Part shown: piece after piece, positions 28,114 to 36,966 of the stretch
Layout: every line of letters starts with the position of its first letter
How positions within the stretch are numbered: the stretch's first letter is position 1
NCBI GenBank assembly: GCA_903835005.1
Contig: CAILLK010000014.1
Coordinates: 23,525-87,524, forward strand
From: an uncultured Bacteroidota bacterium
Lineage (GTDB): Bacteria; Bacteroidota; Bacteroidia; Chitinophagales; Chitinophagaceae
Reading direction: 5' to 3'
DNA: 64,000 nt
Translations under genes and position numbers: made by a program
The notes under the pieces: generated by a model
What the model saw: only the letters and a program-made list of their open reading frames with translations
The model's database searches: none
Told to the model about the DNA's origin: nothing

Positions 28114-28716
28114 TTAGTGATGTGTAAGTGTGAAGGACACTGTATCGTTAACCCAGTTGGATGTAGCTGTGAGTTGCCTCATAGCAAACTGACCTGTAAT
28201 CACAGAGCCATTAGATGATATCGCACCGGATCCGTATTGCAGTTTAAAACTGGAGAACAGCATATGGTCATCGGATAAGGTATCAATAACAAAGCCGAAA
28301 GAATTGGTACTGTCGAGCGTACAAACAATTTCGGTATAATAAGGGTTATTGACAAAATTGTTGATGAAAAAAGTTGTGGGTGTAGAAGAGTTAGCCAGGG
28401 AAACAACATAATAGCTGGTGTCATTAATAAAAGAGGTGGTATCGCTGCCCTTGATTATCTGCTGCATATTCCAGGTACCTATGTATTTGGCCACAGATAC
28501 GGTGGCACAGTTAGGCCCTTCGTATCCGGTGGGACAGGTACAATAAGGTTTTTGAGTAAAAGTATCGACATAGCAATACCCGCCATTTTCACATACTACC
28601 CCTTCGCAGCGCACAGGTGTTACTCCGCCTTTATTGCACGATGCCCAAACTATTAATGAAAAGGATAGGATGGTCAATAATGATGCAATAAACAATCTGC
28701 TCTTTCTTCTAGCCAT
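28114..28716 (-). CDS. Lipoprotein with EGF-like domain
   Basis: 200 aa. The signal sequence ends WASC, so Cys27 should be lipidated. Residues 37-70 form a six-cysteine EGF-like module (C37, C42, C48, C59, C61, C70), with the classical CENGGYC and CPTGYEGPNC strings. A ~125-residue beta-rich domain (YIGTWNMQQIIKG to the C terminus) follows, similar in style to lipocalin-like or other small beta-barrel domains of Bacteroidota lipoproteins. EGF modules are unusual but known in this phylum. The likely place is the outer membrane surface; function unknown. Confidence 0.8.
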   Translation of the reverse strand: MARRKSRLFIASLLTILSFSLIVWASCNKGGVTPVRCEGVVCENGGYCYVDTFTQKPYCTCPTGYEGPNCATVSVAKYIGTWNMQQIIKGSDTTSFINDTSYYVVSLANSSTPTTFFINNFVNNPYYTEIVCTLDSTNSFGFVIDTLSDDHMLFSSFKLQYGSGAISSNGSVITGQFAMRQLTATSNWVNDTVSFTLTHH

Positions 28717-28849
28717 GGCATAAATTTAGTTAAAAAAATGAATTTTTAAACCTTTGTGCTGGATTTTCCCATAAATAATGCAAAAAACCTTCTTCTTATT
28801 TACCTGAAGTTAAATAATAAGTCAGAGAACAAATGAGACCTGAAATTCA

Positions 28850-30283
28850 TCAAATCTGCTTCAGTTCGGTAATGAGCGCCTGCAGTACTTTTTTTGCATC
28901 TCCAAAAAGCATGGAGGTTTTTGGCCTGAAAAAGAGTTCATTTTCAATGCCTGCATAACCCGGTTTCATACTACGCTTGTTCACAATTACATGCTCCGCT
29001 TTCTCTACTTCAAGTATAGGCATACCATATATCGGGCTTGACGGATCGTCTTTGGCAGCAGGGTTCACCACATCGTTAGCGCCCAGTATCAGCACTACAT
29101 TGGTGCCACCCATCTGGTCGTTGGCATCTTCCATTTCCAGCAGTTTTTCATAAGGTACGTCAGCCTCTGCCAGCAGCACATTCATATGACCCGGCATACG
29201 GCCCGCAACAGGATGTATACCATAAACCACCTCAACACCTTTTTCTTCCAGTACTTTCTCCAGTTCGTGGCAGGTATGCTGTGCCTGCGCTACCGCCAGA
29301 CCATAACCAGGAATGATCATAACCCTTGTGGCATAAGCCATCAGTACTGCAGAATCATTCATAGAGATTTCTTTGTAAGCTCCCTGCGCTTTAGCTTCAC
29401 CTGAGGCACCGGCCTTAGCACCGCCAAATGAGCCGATCAGTACATTCTTCAGGGAGCGGTTCATTGCCTTACACATCAGCATGGTAAGAATAGTACCGGC
29501 CGAACCTACCAGGATACCTCCGGTGAGCATTACCGGGTTGTTGTATAAAAATCCGCCAAAGGCAGCAGCTACACCGGTAAATGAATTGAGTAATGAGATA
29601 ACCACCGGCATATCGGCACCGCCAATAGGCATAACGAATAGAACTCCATAGAGGGCAGCAAGCGCCAGAAAAGCATAGAATAACGCAGGTGTTCCCGGCA
29701 TAAAGTTGCCAATAACCAGAACTGCCAGAGAAATAATACCTACAAAAATCAGGAAATTGATAATCTGCCCGCCAGGTATAGTCCTGTCTTTTATTTTACC
29801 AGCCAGTTTGCCCCAGGCGATAACACTTCCCGCGAAAGAAACGGTACCTATGATCATACCCAATACAATAATGAGCAATTTACCTGCCGGAGCCAAAGGA
29901 TCATTCCGGTATTCTATTAAAGAGATAAGCATTGCGCATGCGCCGCCCATACCATTGAACATACTTACCATTTCGGGCATAGCAGTCATCTGTACTTTTT
30001 TGGCAGCCATGGTACCGATAACAGTACCGATGATAAGGCCGGCGAAAATCCACATGTAATTGTGGAGCCCTACCGGCACACCCTCCCCTTCACTCTTGTG
30101 CTGATAAAGGAAAATAGTACCGAAAATGGCAACGATCATACCAGCAGCAGCTATAAGGTTTCCCTTCCTTGCTGTTTCGGGATGCGACAGCATTTTAAGC
30201 CCCAGAATAAACGTAACGGAGCCAAACAAATAGGCCAATAAAAGTAAAGGATTAGTACTCAGTAATTCTTGAAATTGTTCCAT
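28850..30283 (-). CDS. pntB: Proton-translocating transhydrogenase subunit beta
   Basis: 477 aa. PntB carries membrane domain II and the NADP(H)-binding domain III of the enzyme that couples hydride transfer from NADH to NADP+ to proton flow across the inner membrane. Seen: about eight to nine membrane helices, GGADMPVVISLLNSFTG, the NADP-domain motif IIPGYGLAVAQAQHTCHELE, HPVAGRMPGHMNVLLAEA, and NVVLILGANDVVNPAA with the C-terminal KRSMKPGYAGIENELF. It is the distal pnt gene, separated from pntAB by a 547-bp insert holding a broken four-helix-bundle gene. Confidence 0.95.
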   Translation of the reverse strand: MEQFQELLSTNPLLLLAYLFGSVTFILGLKMLSHPETARKGNLIAAAGMIVAIFGTIFLYQHKSEGEGVPVGLHNYMWIFAGLIIGTVIGTMAAKKVQMTAMPEMVSMFNGMGGACAMLISLIEYRNDPLAPAGKLLIIVLGMIIGTVSFAGSVIAWGKLAGKIKDRTIPGGQIINFLIFVGIISLAVLVIGNFMPGTPALFYAFLALAALYGVLFVMPIGGADMPVVISLLNSFTGVAAAFGGFLYNNPVMLTGGILVGSAGTILTMLMCKAMNRSLKNVLIGSFGGAKAGASGEAKAQGAYKEISMNDSAVLMAYATRVMIIPGYGLAVAQAQHTCHELEKVLEEKGVEVVYGIHPVAGRMPGHMNVLLAEADVPYEKLLEMEDANDQMGGTNVVLILGANDVVNPAAKDDPSSPIYGMPILEVEKAEHVIVNKRSMKPGYAGIENELFFRPKTSMLFGDAKKVLQALITELKQI

Positions 30284-30299
30284 TCTTTAGTAAAATTTA

Positions 30300-30362
30300 A
30301 AAATCCAAAATCCAAATGCCAAAATCCAAAATCTAAATGCCAAAATCTGAATGCCAAAGACC
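30300..30362 (+). repeat. Heptad repeat array, nine 7-bp units (left flank)
   Basis: Nine contiguous 7-mers read AAAATCC, AAAATCC, AAATGCC, AAAATCC, AAAATCT, AAATGCC, AAAATCT, GAATGCC, AAAGACC. They lie between the stop of the four-helix-bundle gene and the pntB start. Related heptads in opposite orientation lie on the far side of that gene. Confidence 0.8.
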
Positions 30363-30423
30363 AAAAACCACATATCAAGGTCTGTAGTCTAAAGTACATC
30401 TTAACATTTTAGTGCTCAGAATT

Positions 30424-30768
30424 TTACTTTAGCTTATTAATTATTGCAGAGAAAATCTTTCTTAATTCTCCCGCTTCTTTCTTTAAACTTTCAATCTTTT
30501 CTATGTTGTCCACTACCAATAAATTGAACCAAAACGCTGTTTCCTTAGCCTCCTTTCGTGAGATTTTCAATCTCATCAACAAATCCTGCTTTCCTAAATT
30601 TTCATTTGCCACTATGAAATTTGCGCCTATTGATGATGATGACCGGATAATCTGTTTTATATAGACCAGGTTAATAGTATTATGCTTTAGTAATATGCAA
30701 AAATCCCTTACTTGTACTGCAAATTTCAAACACCTTTATTCCAGTTCATTAAAACCATCCTGTTCCAT
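30424..30768 (-). pseudogene. Four-helix-bundle (S23/IVP-like) protein gene, early stop codon
   Basis: The frame from ATG at 30768 reads MEQDGFNELE, then TAA at 30736-30738, then RCLKFAVQVRDFCILLKH and on to a normal end. Four-helix-bundle proteins related to 23S rRNA intervening-sequence proteins have this body: IKQIIRSSSSIGANFIVANE, KQDLLMRLKISRKEAKE and WFNLLVV. In relatives the region before FA.xVRDFC is continuous, so TAA probably replaces a codon such as AAA. The 101-residue remainder could be translated only from TTG at 30729 or by readthrough. The gene sits inside the pnt operon between inverted heptad arrays. Function of the family is unknown, though some relatives are Avd accessory proteins of retroelements; no reverse transcriptase is nearby. 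Confidence 0.75.
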
Positions 30769-30793
30769 CTCGATTTATTGCAGCTTGATATTC

Positions 30794-30828
30794 TGGAATT
30801 TGACATTTGGAATCTGGAATTTGCTATT
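30794..30828 (-). repeat. Heptad repeat array, five 7-bp units (right flank)
   Basis: On the plus strand the units read TGGAATT, TGACATT, TGGAATC, TGGAATT, TGCTATT. Read on the minus strand they resemble the left-flank heptads (AATTCCA versus AAATCCA), so the two arrays are inverted with respect to each other around the four-helix-bundle gene. It ends 2 bp before the pntAB stop codon. Confidence 0.65.
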
Positions 30829-30830
30829 TT

Positions 30831-31154
30831 TTACTTTGCTGATGGTTTCTTTTTCTTCCCGAACATCTCCAGCATCCTGTCTGTAACCACAAACCCTCCT
30901 ACCACATTCAGTGTGCCTAAAATAACAGCCAGAAAACCAAGAACAAGCGAAATGTAATCGCCATCATGCGCACTGCCCATAACTATTATAGCGCCTATGA
31001 TTACCACTCCATGTATTGCATTGGCACCGCTCATCAACGGAGTATGCAACACTGCCGGTACCCTTGATATAACTTCGATTCCCAAAAAGATTGAGAGTAT
31101 GACAATAGTTATCAGATGATAATTGCCATTAAAAAATGTTGTTACCTGTTCCAT
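30831..31154 (-). CDS. pntAB: Transhydrogenase alpha subunit, membrane part
   Basis: 107 aa. In three-subunit transhydrogenases (Rhodospirillum rubrum type) the membrane helices at the end of the alpha chain are a separate protein. It has three to four hydrophobic helices, IFLGIEVISRVPAVLHTPLMSGANAIHGVVIIGAI being the conserved core (split over several motifs), and the basic C terminus KKKKPSAK. It follows pntAA by 71 bp and would normally be followed directly by pntB. Confidence 0.93.
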   Translation of the reverse strand: MEQVTTFFNGNYHLITIVILSIFLGIEVISRVPAVLHTPLMSGANAIHGVVIIGAIIVMGSAHDGDYISLVLGFLAVILGTLNVVGGFVVTDRMLEMFGKKKKPSAK

Positions 31155-31225
31155 ATTTATTGTTCAAAATTGTTTGTGGAAAATTGATACCTGAATGACT
31201 GCTGACCGGGAAAATAAATTAACGG

Positions 31226-32359
31226 CTAACCGGCCACTTTTTCAGCCGGTATTAATGCACTTACCCGTTCATTGACCACTTTACCGTCATAGGTTATGCA
31301 GGTACCTTTTACGATATCATCTTCAAAATTCAGGTTAAGTCCGCCATCCTTATTGATGATGAGCTTAGCAAAGTTCAGTACATTCTTACTATACAGCTTG
31401 CTGGCATCAGAAGGGGTGGTAGCAGCAAGAGCGGAATTACCTATTATAGCTACTCCATTGTGCATTACAGTTTTATCATTTTCGGTCAGGTCCGTATTTC
31501 CACCGGTTACTGAGGCGATATCAATGATTACCGAGCCAGGCCGCATATCATCAATCATTGCTTTGGTAATGAGTATAGGCGCCTTTCTGCCCGGTATCTG
31601 CGCAGTAGTAATTATGATATCTGATTTCTTAGCGTGCTCATGTATCTTGTCGCGTTGTTTGTTCTGGAAATCCGCACTTTGTTCCACCGCATAACCACCA
31701 GCTTTAGAAGCATCGGCAGCGCCTTCCACTTCCACAAACTTTGCCCCCAGGCTCATAACTTCTTCCTTTACGGCAGGGCGGGTATCAAAAACCTCTACTA
31801 CTGCCCCAAGCCTGCGTGCAGTAGCAATTGCCTGCAAACCAGCAACCCCTGCACCCAGTATCAGCACCTTGGCGGGTGGTATACTGCCGGCAGCGGTCAT
31901 AAACATGGGGAAGTACCTGCAGTAGGATGAAGCTGCCAGCAATACGGCTTTATAACCAGCTATATTGGCCTGAGAACTCAGAACATCCATGCTCTGGGCA
32001 CGGGTGGTACGAGGTATGGTATCCATGCTGAAAACGGTGATGCCTCTGCCAGCCCACTGACTCATCTGGCCAGCATTAAACAGCGGCTGGTAAATACCAA
32101 TAATTACAGCCCCGGCTTTTACAGTACCAACATTTGAGGCCTGTATAGTGAGTATAATATCAGCTCCCGAACGTATCTCCTGTGCGTCTTTCAATGTCGC
32201 ACCGGCATCAGTGTAGGCCTTATCATTAAAAAAAGAGGTGCCACCGGCACCCTTTTCCACCCAAATAGTTACACTCATTTTTACTAATGCAGCCACTACT
32301 TCCGGCACAAGCGAAACGCGGGTTTCAGGGGCCATCTCTTTCAATACACCAATTATCAT
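31226..32359 (-). CDS. pntAA: Transhydrogenase alpha subunit, NAD-binding part
   Basis: 377 aa. This is the soluble domain I that binds NAD(H), related to alanine dehydrogenase. Seen: MIIGVLKEMAPETRVSLVPE at the start, SMDTIPRTTRAQSMDVLSSQ, the Rossmann motif LILGAGVAGLQAIATARRLGA, IIITTAQIPGRKAPILI and SVIIDIASVTGGNTDLTEND. First gene of the pntAA-pntAB-(insert)-pntB operon, which supplies NADPH for biosynthesis. Confidence 0.95.
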   Translation of the reverse strand: MIIGVLKEMAPETRVSLVPEVVAALVKMSVTIWVEKGAGGTSFFNDKAYTDAGATLKDAQEIRSGADIILTIQASNVGTVKAGAVIIGIYQPLFNAGQMSQWAGRGITVFSMDTIPRTTRAQSMDVLSSQANIAGYKAVLLAASSYCRYFPMFMTAAGSIPPAKVLILGAGVAGLQAIATARRLGAVVEVFDTRPAVKEEVMSLGAKFVEVEGAADASKAGGYAVEQSADFQNKQRDKIHEHAKKSDIIITTAQIPGRKAPILITKAMIDDMRPGSVIIDIASVTGGNTDLTENDKTVMHNGVAIIGNSALAATTPSDASKLYSKNVLNFAKLIINKDGGLNLNFEDDIVKGTCITYDGKVVNERVSALIPAEKVAG

Positions 32360-32612
32360 AAAATTGTTGAGACTCGTTTAAGGAAAGCGCGAAATTAAGC
32401 TTTTTTTAAGAATGTAAAAGGAACCTGATTAAAATCATCAGATTTCATCATATCCGCTAATTACATATCAATAATTGTTTTTATCAAGGCAGAAAATACC
32501 ATAAATAGCAACCTTGACTACATGCGCAAAATAAGCATACAACGACTTCGGACTCAGTATAGAAGAAACTAAAGACTAAAAAGCAATTGAACAGGCTCCA
32601 ACAATAAATCAA

Positions 32613-34301
32613 CTATTTACCCGGCTTCAGAACAGCCTGATATTCCTCGGGATGAGATATTAAACCCATCGCCTTATCCAATTCTTTATCATATTGAAGG
32701 CCCTGTGCAATACGCCCGCGCACAAAATAATACCTGGAAGCAATCTCGTTTTCGAGCATATGCTTTACCTGCTCCTTATGCTTCAGCAGGTCTTGTTTTT
32801 TATCGTGCGATAGTCTTGCTCTCAATGCTTCGAACTGATCTTTTGCATCGTCATAATATTTTTCCTTTACAGCCATCCGTTGCAGTGAATCAAGTCCCAT
32901 CTCTGTTTCTGTTTCATAGGAATAATCTTTATTTTCAAGCCATTTGGCAAACTGGTTGAATTCGTCATCACTCAGTGTAAACCTGCTGGCTGGAGATATT
33001 GAGCTGTGCTTGCTGGCATAATCGGTAGCATAATCAAAAACGTAATTTTTGGCATATAGTGTTACGGCTATCATACTGGCAGGATCATCCTTTATATGGA
33101 TATCGGGCTCTATACCACCACCGCTTCGCACTGTACGTCCCATTTTTGTTTTATAAGATTTCTTCAGGGAATCCGGCACATTACCTACGCTGCCATCAGC
33201 GTTACGGTGGGCATAATCTATAGCCTGAATACAACGGCCGCTTGGGGTATAGTACCTGGCAATAGTAAGTTTAAGCCGCGCATTGAAGCCCAGTGGCCTG
33301 GTTATCTGCACCAAACCCTTGCCGTAAGAACGCTCGCCTATTATCACTCCCCTGTCCAGATCCTGCATAGTGCCGGCAACAATCTCTGATGCAGAGGCGG
33401 AAGAATGATTAACCAATACTGTAAGCGGGATGTCTTTATTCCACACCATAGATGGAGTACGGTACTCCTTATCCATATCCGGAATCTTACCTTTAGTACT
33501 GACTACAAGCTGGTTTTTGTCGACAAAAATGTTACACAGTGCTACTGCTTCGTCCAATAATCCACCCGGATTATTCCTGAGGTCAAGTACCAGTCCCTTC
33601 AATGAAGGTTGCGCGCGCTGCAAGCTATCGAAAGCATCTTTCACCTGCCTTGCGCATCCCTGCGTAAACTGGGTAAGCCGCACATAGGCAATATTATTCT
33701 GATCGCCGATAAGACTGTAATACGGTACGCTCGAAATTTCGATTTCGCCCCTGGTAATCTGCTTTTCAGATTCAGTATGAGAAAATGCATCCCTGATTCT
33801 CATTTTGACCTGGGTACCCGGTGAGCCCTTCAGCAATATACTGAGTTCATCAATTGTTTTTCCTTTTACTACCTGGTTATCAATAGCCTGAAGTAAATCG
33901 CCGGGATGCAGGCCTGCCTTCTGTGCAGGGCTGCCTTCATATACATCGCCAATGTAGATATCTTCGCCTTTTTTGCGCATGCTTGCACCTATACCACCAT
34001 ATTTTCCGGTGGTCATAAATTCATACTCTTCTATATCCGACTCTGTAATATAATTGGTATAAGGATCCAGATCCTCAAGCATCGCATCCACACCGGTTTT
34101 TACCAGTTTGCCGGGCTCTATAGGATCAACATAATAAGTATTCAGTTCCCTGAAAAGGTTTGCATAAATATCCAGGTTTTTGGATATTTCGAAATAAGGA
34201 TCACTCGTTCTGCCATGTATAAACAGGAACGCTGTTGCTGTCAATGCAACCCCGGCAATAAATCCTTTACTTTTATTCAGTTTTTTCAGAAAAGCCACCA
34301 T
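32613..34301 (-). CDS. C-terminal processing peptidase, S41 family
   Basis: 562 aa. An N-terminal signal or anchor helix (FIAGVALTATAFLFIHG) places the enzyme in the periplasm. A PDZ domain (about residues 85-180, IGDVYEGSPAQKAGLHPGD) precedes the S41 core: GLVLDLRNNPGGLLDEAV, the catalytic-serine motif NHSSASASEIVAGTMQD and the Lys motif ERSYGKGLVQ, giving the Ser-Lys dyad. A helical C-terminal extension of about 150 residues follows. Such proteases trim or degrade periplasmic proteins. It is monocistronic by spacing. Confidence 0.92.
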   Translation of the reverse strand: MVAFLKKLNKSKGFIAGVALTATAFLFIHGRTSDPYFEISKNLDIYANLFRELNTYYVDPIEPGKLVKTGVDAMLEDLDPYTNYITESDIEEYEFMTTGKYGGIGASMRKKGEDIYIGDVYEGSPAQKAGLHPGDLLQAIDNQVVKGKTIDELSILLKGSPGTQVKMRIRDAFSHTESEKQITRGEIEISSVPYYSLIGDQNNIAYVRLTQFTQGCARQVKDAFDSLQRAQPSLKGLVLDLRNNPGGLLDEAVALCNIFVDKNQLVVSTKGKIPDMDKEYRTPSMVWNKDIPLTVLVNHSSASASEIVAGTMQDLDRGVIIGERSYGKGLVQITRPLGFNARLKLTIARYYTPSGRCIQAIDYAHRNADGSVGNVPDSLKKSYKTKMGRTVRSGGGIEPDIHIKDDPASMIAVTLYAKNYVFDYATDYASKHSSISPASRFTLSDDEFNQFAKWLENKDYSYETETEMGLDSLQRMAVKEKYYDDAKDQFEALRARLSHDKKQDLLKHKEQVKHMLENEIASRYYFVRGRIAQGLQYDKELDKAMGLISHPEEYQAVLKPGK

Positions 34302-34468
34302 AAATTATTTAAGACAAAGCAATGTACGAACTTTATAACGTTGAATAAACCATCACACTTATAAATTGGCTATTAATTTGCATGATTTGTTATAAATATG
34401 GTAATTTACATCGTGTTGAAACCGCCGCTTTTGTTTTTATCAATGCAAAAACCCGATAACGTCTATTT

Positions 34469-35113
34469 ATGCACACATTAAAAAATGTTTTCCTGGTGTT
34501 TTTTCTGTTTACTCCGGCCTGCCTTTTTGCACAGAAACCTTTTACAGAAGGTGCAATTGTATACCAGATTACAATGAGCCCTGAAGACAAGGATATTAAC
34601 ACCGGCTCCTATTCTATAATCGTAAAAGGAGATATGATACGGAAAGAAATGAAACTAGCCGGCCTTGATTATACAATTATCATCAACTGCGCAACCAATA
34701 AAGTTTATTCGCTCAGATGCAGAAATGGAAAAAACTATGCAATTGAACTGACTATGGAAGAAATGACAAAAGAACAGGCCAAATTTAAAGGATATACACT
34801 AAGTAACGTAAAAAATGAAAATAAGAAACTAGCTGGCTACCAGGTAAGCTGGAGTAATGTAACATACAAAAACGGCAGTACCGCTTACATTGGATATACA
34901 AAAGACTGGAAACCGTCACAAACCTTAACTTATGAACGCTTCCCCGATGCCAATTTCCTGCCCCTTAATTTTTTTTATAAAAATGAAGCCGGCATTACTG
35001 TAACTTTTGTTGCTCAAAAAGTGGATCCATGTCCGATAGAAAATGCGGTTTTCAGGATTCCTCGTGATTATAAAATAATCTCAAATGCAGAGTATACAGA
35101 GATGAGCAGATAG
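34469..35113 (+). CDS. Exported DUF4412-like protein
   Basis: 214 aa. The signal peptide ends ACLFAQ. The mature part is beta-rich: GAIVYQITMSPEDKD, DMIRKEMKLAGLDYTIIINC, LAGYQVSWSNVTYKNGS and a C-terminal NAVFRIPRDYKIIS. The pattern of matching strands describing a small lipid-binding-like sheet resembles DUF4412 and LolA/outer-membrane-associated proteins, but I hold that only as a guess. It lies divergent to the S41 protease gene and 314 bp before the ABC ATPase. Confidence 0.6.
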   Translation: MHTLKNVFLVFFLFTPACLFAQKPFTEGAIVYQITMSPEDKDINTGSYSIIVKGDMIRKEMKLAGLDYTIIINCATNKVYSLRCRNGKNYAIELTMEEMTKEQAKFKGYTLSNVKNENKKLAGYQVSWSNVTYKNGSTAYIGYTKDWKPSQTLTYERFPDANFLPLNFFYKNEAGITVTFVAQKVDPCPIENAVFRIPRDYKIISNAEYTEMSR

Positions 35114-35427
35114 TAGTATCCTGAAGATACAACCAGCAAAATTGCTTATACCTGAGATGCCGGTAATTTTACCAGCAATCTATAAAGATTTTTGAATGTA
35201 TCAGAGTTTGTACCAAAGTAAAATATTTATAGTGCAAATAAAATTTACACTGCTACGCGTAAGAACTGAAACTAAAGCCATCAGATTTTAAAGTGCCCAA
35301 AATATTTTGCATCAGAATTGCTGGGAAATTACATGTATTTTTGGAAATCAATAATATTGTCTGAAGAAACAAACGCTCACTAATTGTTGTGCTTAGTAAC
35401 CTTAAGGCTATAGACTCAGGTATGTAA
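35114..35427. other. 314-bp intergenic region
   Basis: The stretch between the exported protein and the ABC ATPase is AT-rich. No gene, repeat or RNA is recognisable, and the promoter of the ATPase gene is presumably here. Confidence 0.45.
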
Positions 35428-36126
35428 ATGAAAGAAGTAATCAGGCTAAACAATATACGCAAAAGCTATTTTCTGGGCAAGCAGGAGTTGCCTGTGCTTA
35501 AAGGCATTGACCTGCTTATCAGTGAAAATGAGTATGTGGCTTTGATGGGGCCATCCGGGTCCGGCAAATCGACCCTGATGAATATCCTGGGATGCCTGGA
35601 TTCTCCATCCGGAGGCCTTTATATTCTTAATGGCAAAAACGTCAGTAATATGGCCGATGACCAGCTTGCGGATGTGCGGAATGTGGAAATAGGGTTTGTT
35701 TTTCAGCAGTTCAATCTTCTGCCCCGACTGACCGCCTGGGAAAATGTAGCCTTACCGCTAATATATGCCGGAGCCAGTAAGAAAGAGCGGGAAGAACGGG
35801 CACGTGCCATGCTCGAAAAGGTTGGGCTAAGCGACCGGGCTCATCATAAACCCAACGAACTATCTGGCGGCCAGAGCCAGAGGGTAGCAATAGCCAGGGC
35901 ACTGATCAATAACCCCTCATTATTGCTAGCCGATGAGCCTACCGGTAACCTGGACAGTAAAACATCTGTTGAAATAATGGAATTGTTTGGACAAATTCAC
36001 AAGCAGGGCAATACAGTGGTGCTGGTAACTCATGAAGAGGATATTGCCAAATATACCCATCGCGTTATCAGAATCAGAGATGGACTGGTGGAAACTGATG
36101 CAAAACAGGTGGCGCAAATGGCCTAA
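35428..36126 (+). CDS. ABC transporter ATP-binding protein (LolD/MacB type)
   Basis: 232 aa, a single nucleotide-binding domain. Walker A is GPSGSGKST, the Q-loop [10 protein letters not shown], the signature [15 protein letters not shown], Walker [13 protein letters not shown] and the switch His in VLVTHEED. The sequence class ([18 protein letters not shown] start, [13 protein letters not shown] end) is that of LolD/MacB-like exporters that pair with FtsX-fold permeases. No permease is adjacent, so its membrane partner must be encoded elsewhere. The next gene is the adenosyltransferase, 150 bp on. Confidence 0.92.
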   Translation: MKEVIRLNNIRKSYFLGKQELPVLKGIDLLISENEYVALMGPSGSGKSTLMNILGCLDSPSGGLYILNGKNVSNMADDQLADVRNVEIGFVFQQFNLLPRLTAWENVALPLIYAGASKKEREERARAMLEKVGLSDRAHHKPNELSGGQSQRVAIARALINNPSLLLADEPTGNLDSKTSVEIMELFGQIHKQGNTVVLVTHEEDIAKYTHRVIRIRDGLVETDAKQVAQMA

Positions 36127-36276
36127 TATAATTATTATCATCGAATTCAACTATTAAACCGTTAAAACTATACCCGTTTAAATAAAGCCTGAATTCAGAT
36201 ATAAACTATTGCGCAATAAGTTTTATAAACAATAAAGTTTCGAATAAAAGGAAGCCCATTACGGGTTTTGTGGCTT

Positions 36277-36834
36277 ATGTTCAAGATATATACAAAAACC
36301 GGCGATAAAGGAGGCACAAGCCTTATAGGAGGTGTTCGGGTACCCAAAAGTCATATACGTATTGAAAGCTATGGCACAGTAGATGAACTTAATTCCTATC
36401 TGGGAATGGTTAATGATCTGTGTGCGAATGAAAAAATATCGGCATCATTGCGTGAAATACAGGACAGGTTATTTACCATAGGTTCGGCATTGGCCACAAA
36501 TCCTGATAAAGAAGTGAAAATAAAGCTTCCGGACCTGCACGAAAGTGATGTAACCTGGCTGGAAGAGCAGATTGATGAAATGAATGAGGTATTGCCCGAA
36601 ATGCGTTCGTTTATACTGCCGGGCGGCAATCTGGCATCGTCTACCTGCCATGTAGCCCGCTGTGTGTGCCGCCGTGCCGAAAGAATTGCGGTTGCCATGC
36701 AGGAACAGCAGGAATTTATTCCGTCACTTATAATTCAGTACCTGAACCGCCTATCAGATTACCTTTTTGTGCTATCCCGATATATCTCTCATCTCCATAA
36801 TGCACCTGAAATTGCCTGGAGAGCAAGATTGTAA
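36277..36834 (+). CDS. Cob(I)alamin adenosyltransferase, PduO type
   Basis: 185 aa from the start MFKIYTKTGDKGGTS; an in-frame TTG nine bases upstream would add only MWL. The enzyme moves the adenosyl group of ATP to cob(I)alamin, making coenzyme B12. The ATP-binding N-terminal motif YTKTGDKGGTSL, RIESYGTVDELNSYLG, RCVCRRAERI and YLNRLSDYLFVLSR are all present. A B12-binding mutase-domain protein is encoded 2 kb away, a likely consumer of the cofactor. Confidence 0.93.
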   Translation: MFKIYTKTGDKGGTSLIGGVRVPKSHIRIESYGTVDELNSYLGMVNDLCANEKISASLREIQDRLFTIGSALATNPDKEVKIKLPDLHESDVTWLEEQIDEMNEVLPEMRSFILPGGNLASSTCHVARCVCRRAERIAVAMQEQQEFIPSLIIQYLNRLSDYLFVLSRYISHLHNAPEIAWRARL

Positions 36835-36840
36835 ATCATT

Positions 36841-36888
36841 CAATTATCCAATTACTCAATGGCTCAATTGCTAAATGACTCAATTAAA
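36841..36888. repeat. 8-bp degenerate repeat array, six units
   Basis: CAATTATC, CAATTACT, CAATGGCT, CAATTGCT, AAATGACT and CAATTAAA follow one another without gaps, 7 bases after the adenosyltransferase stop. This is a short degenerate direct array of unknown role, similar in style to the heptads in the pnt operon. Confidence 0.6.
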
Positions 36889-36966
36889 TGGTTAATGGTA
36901 ATTAAGAATGATTTCTGAAAATTACCAATTAACTATTGAGCATTGATTAATTCAGCTATTACATAA

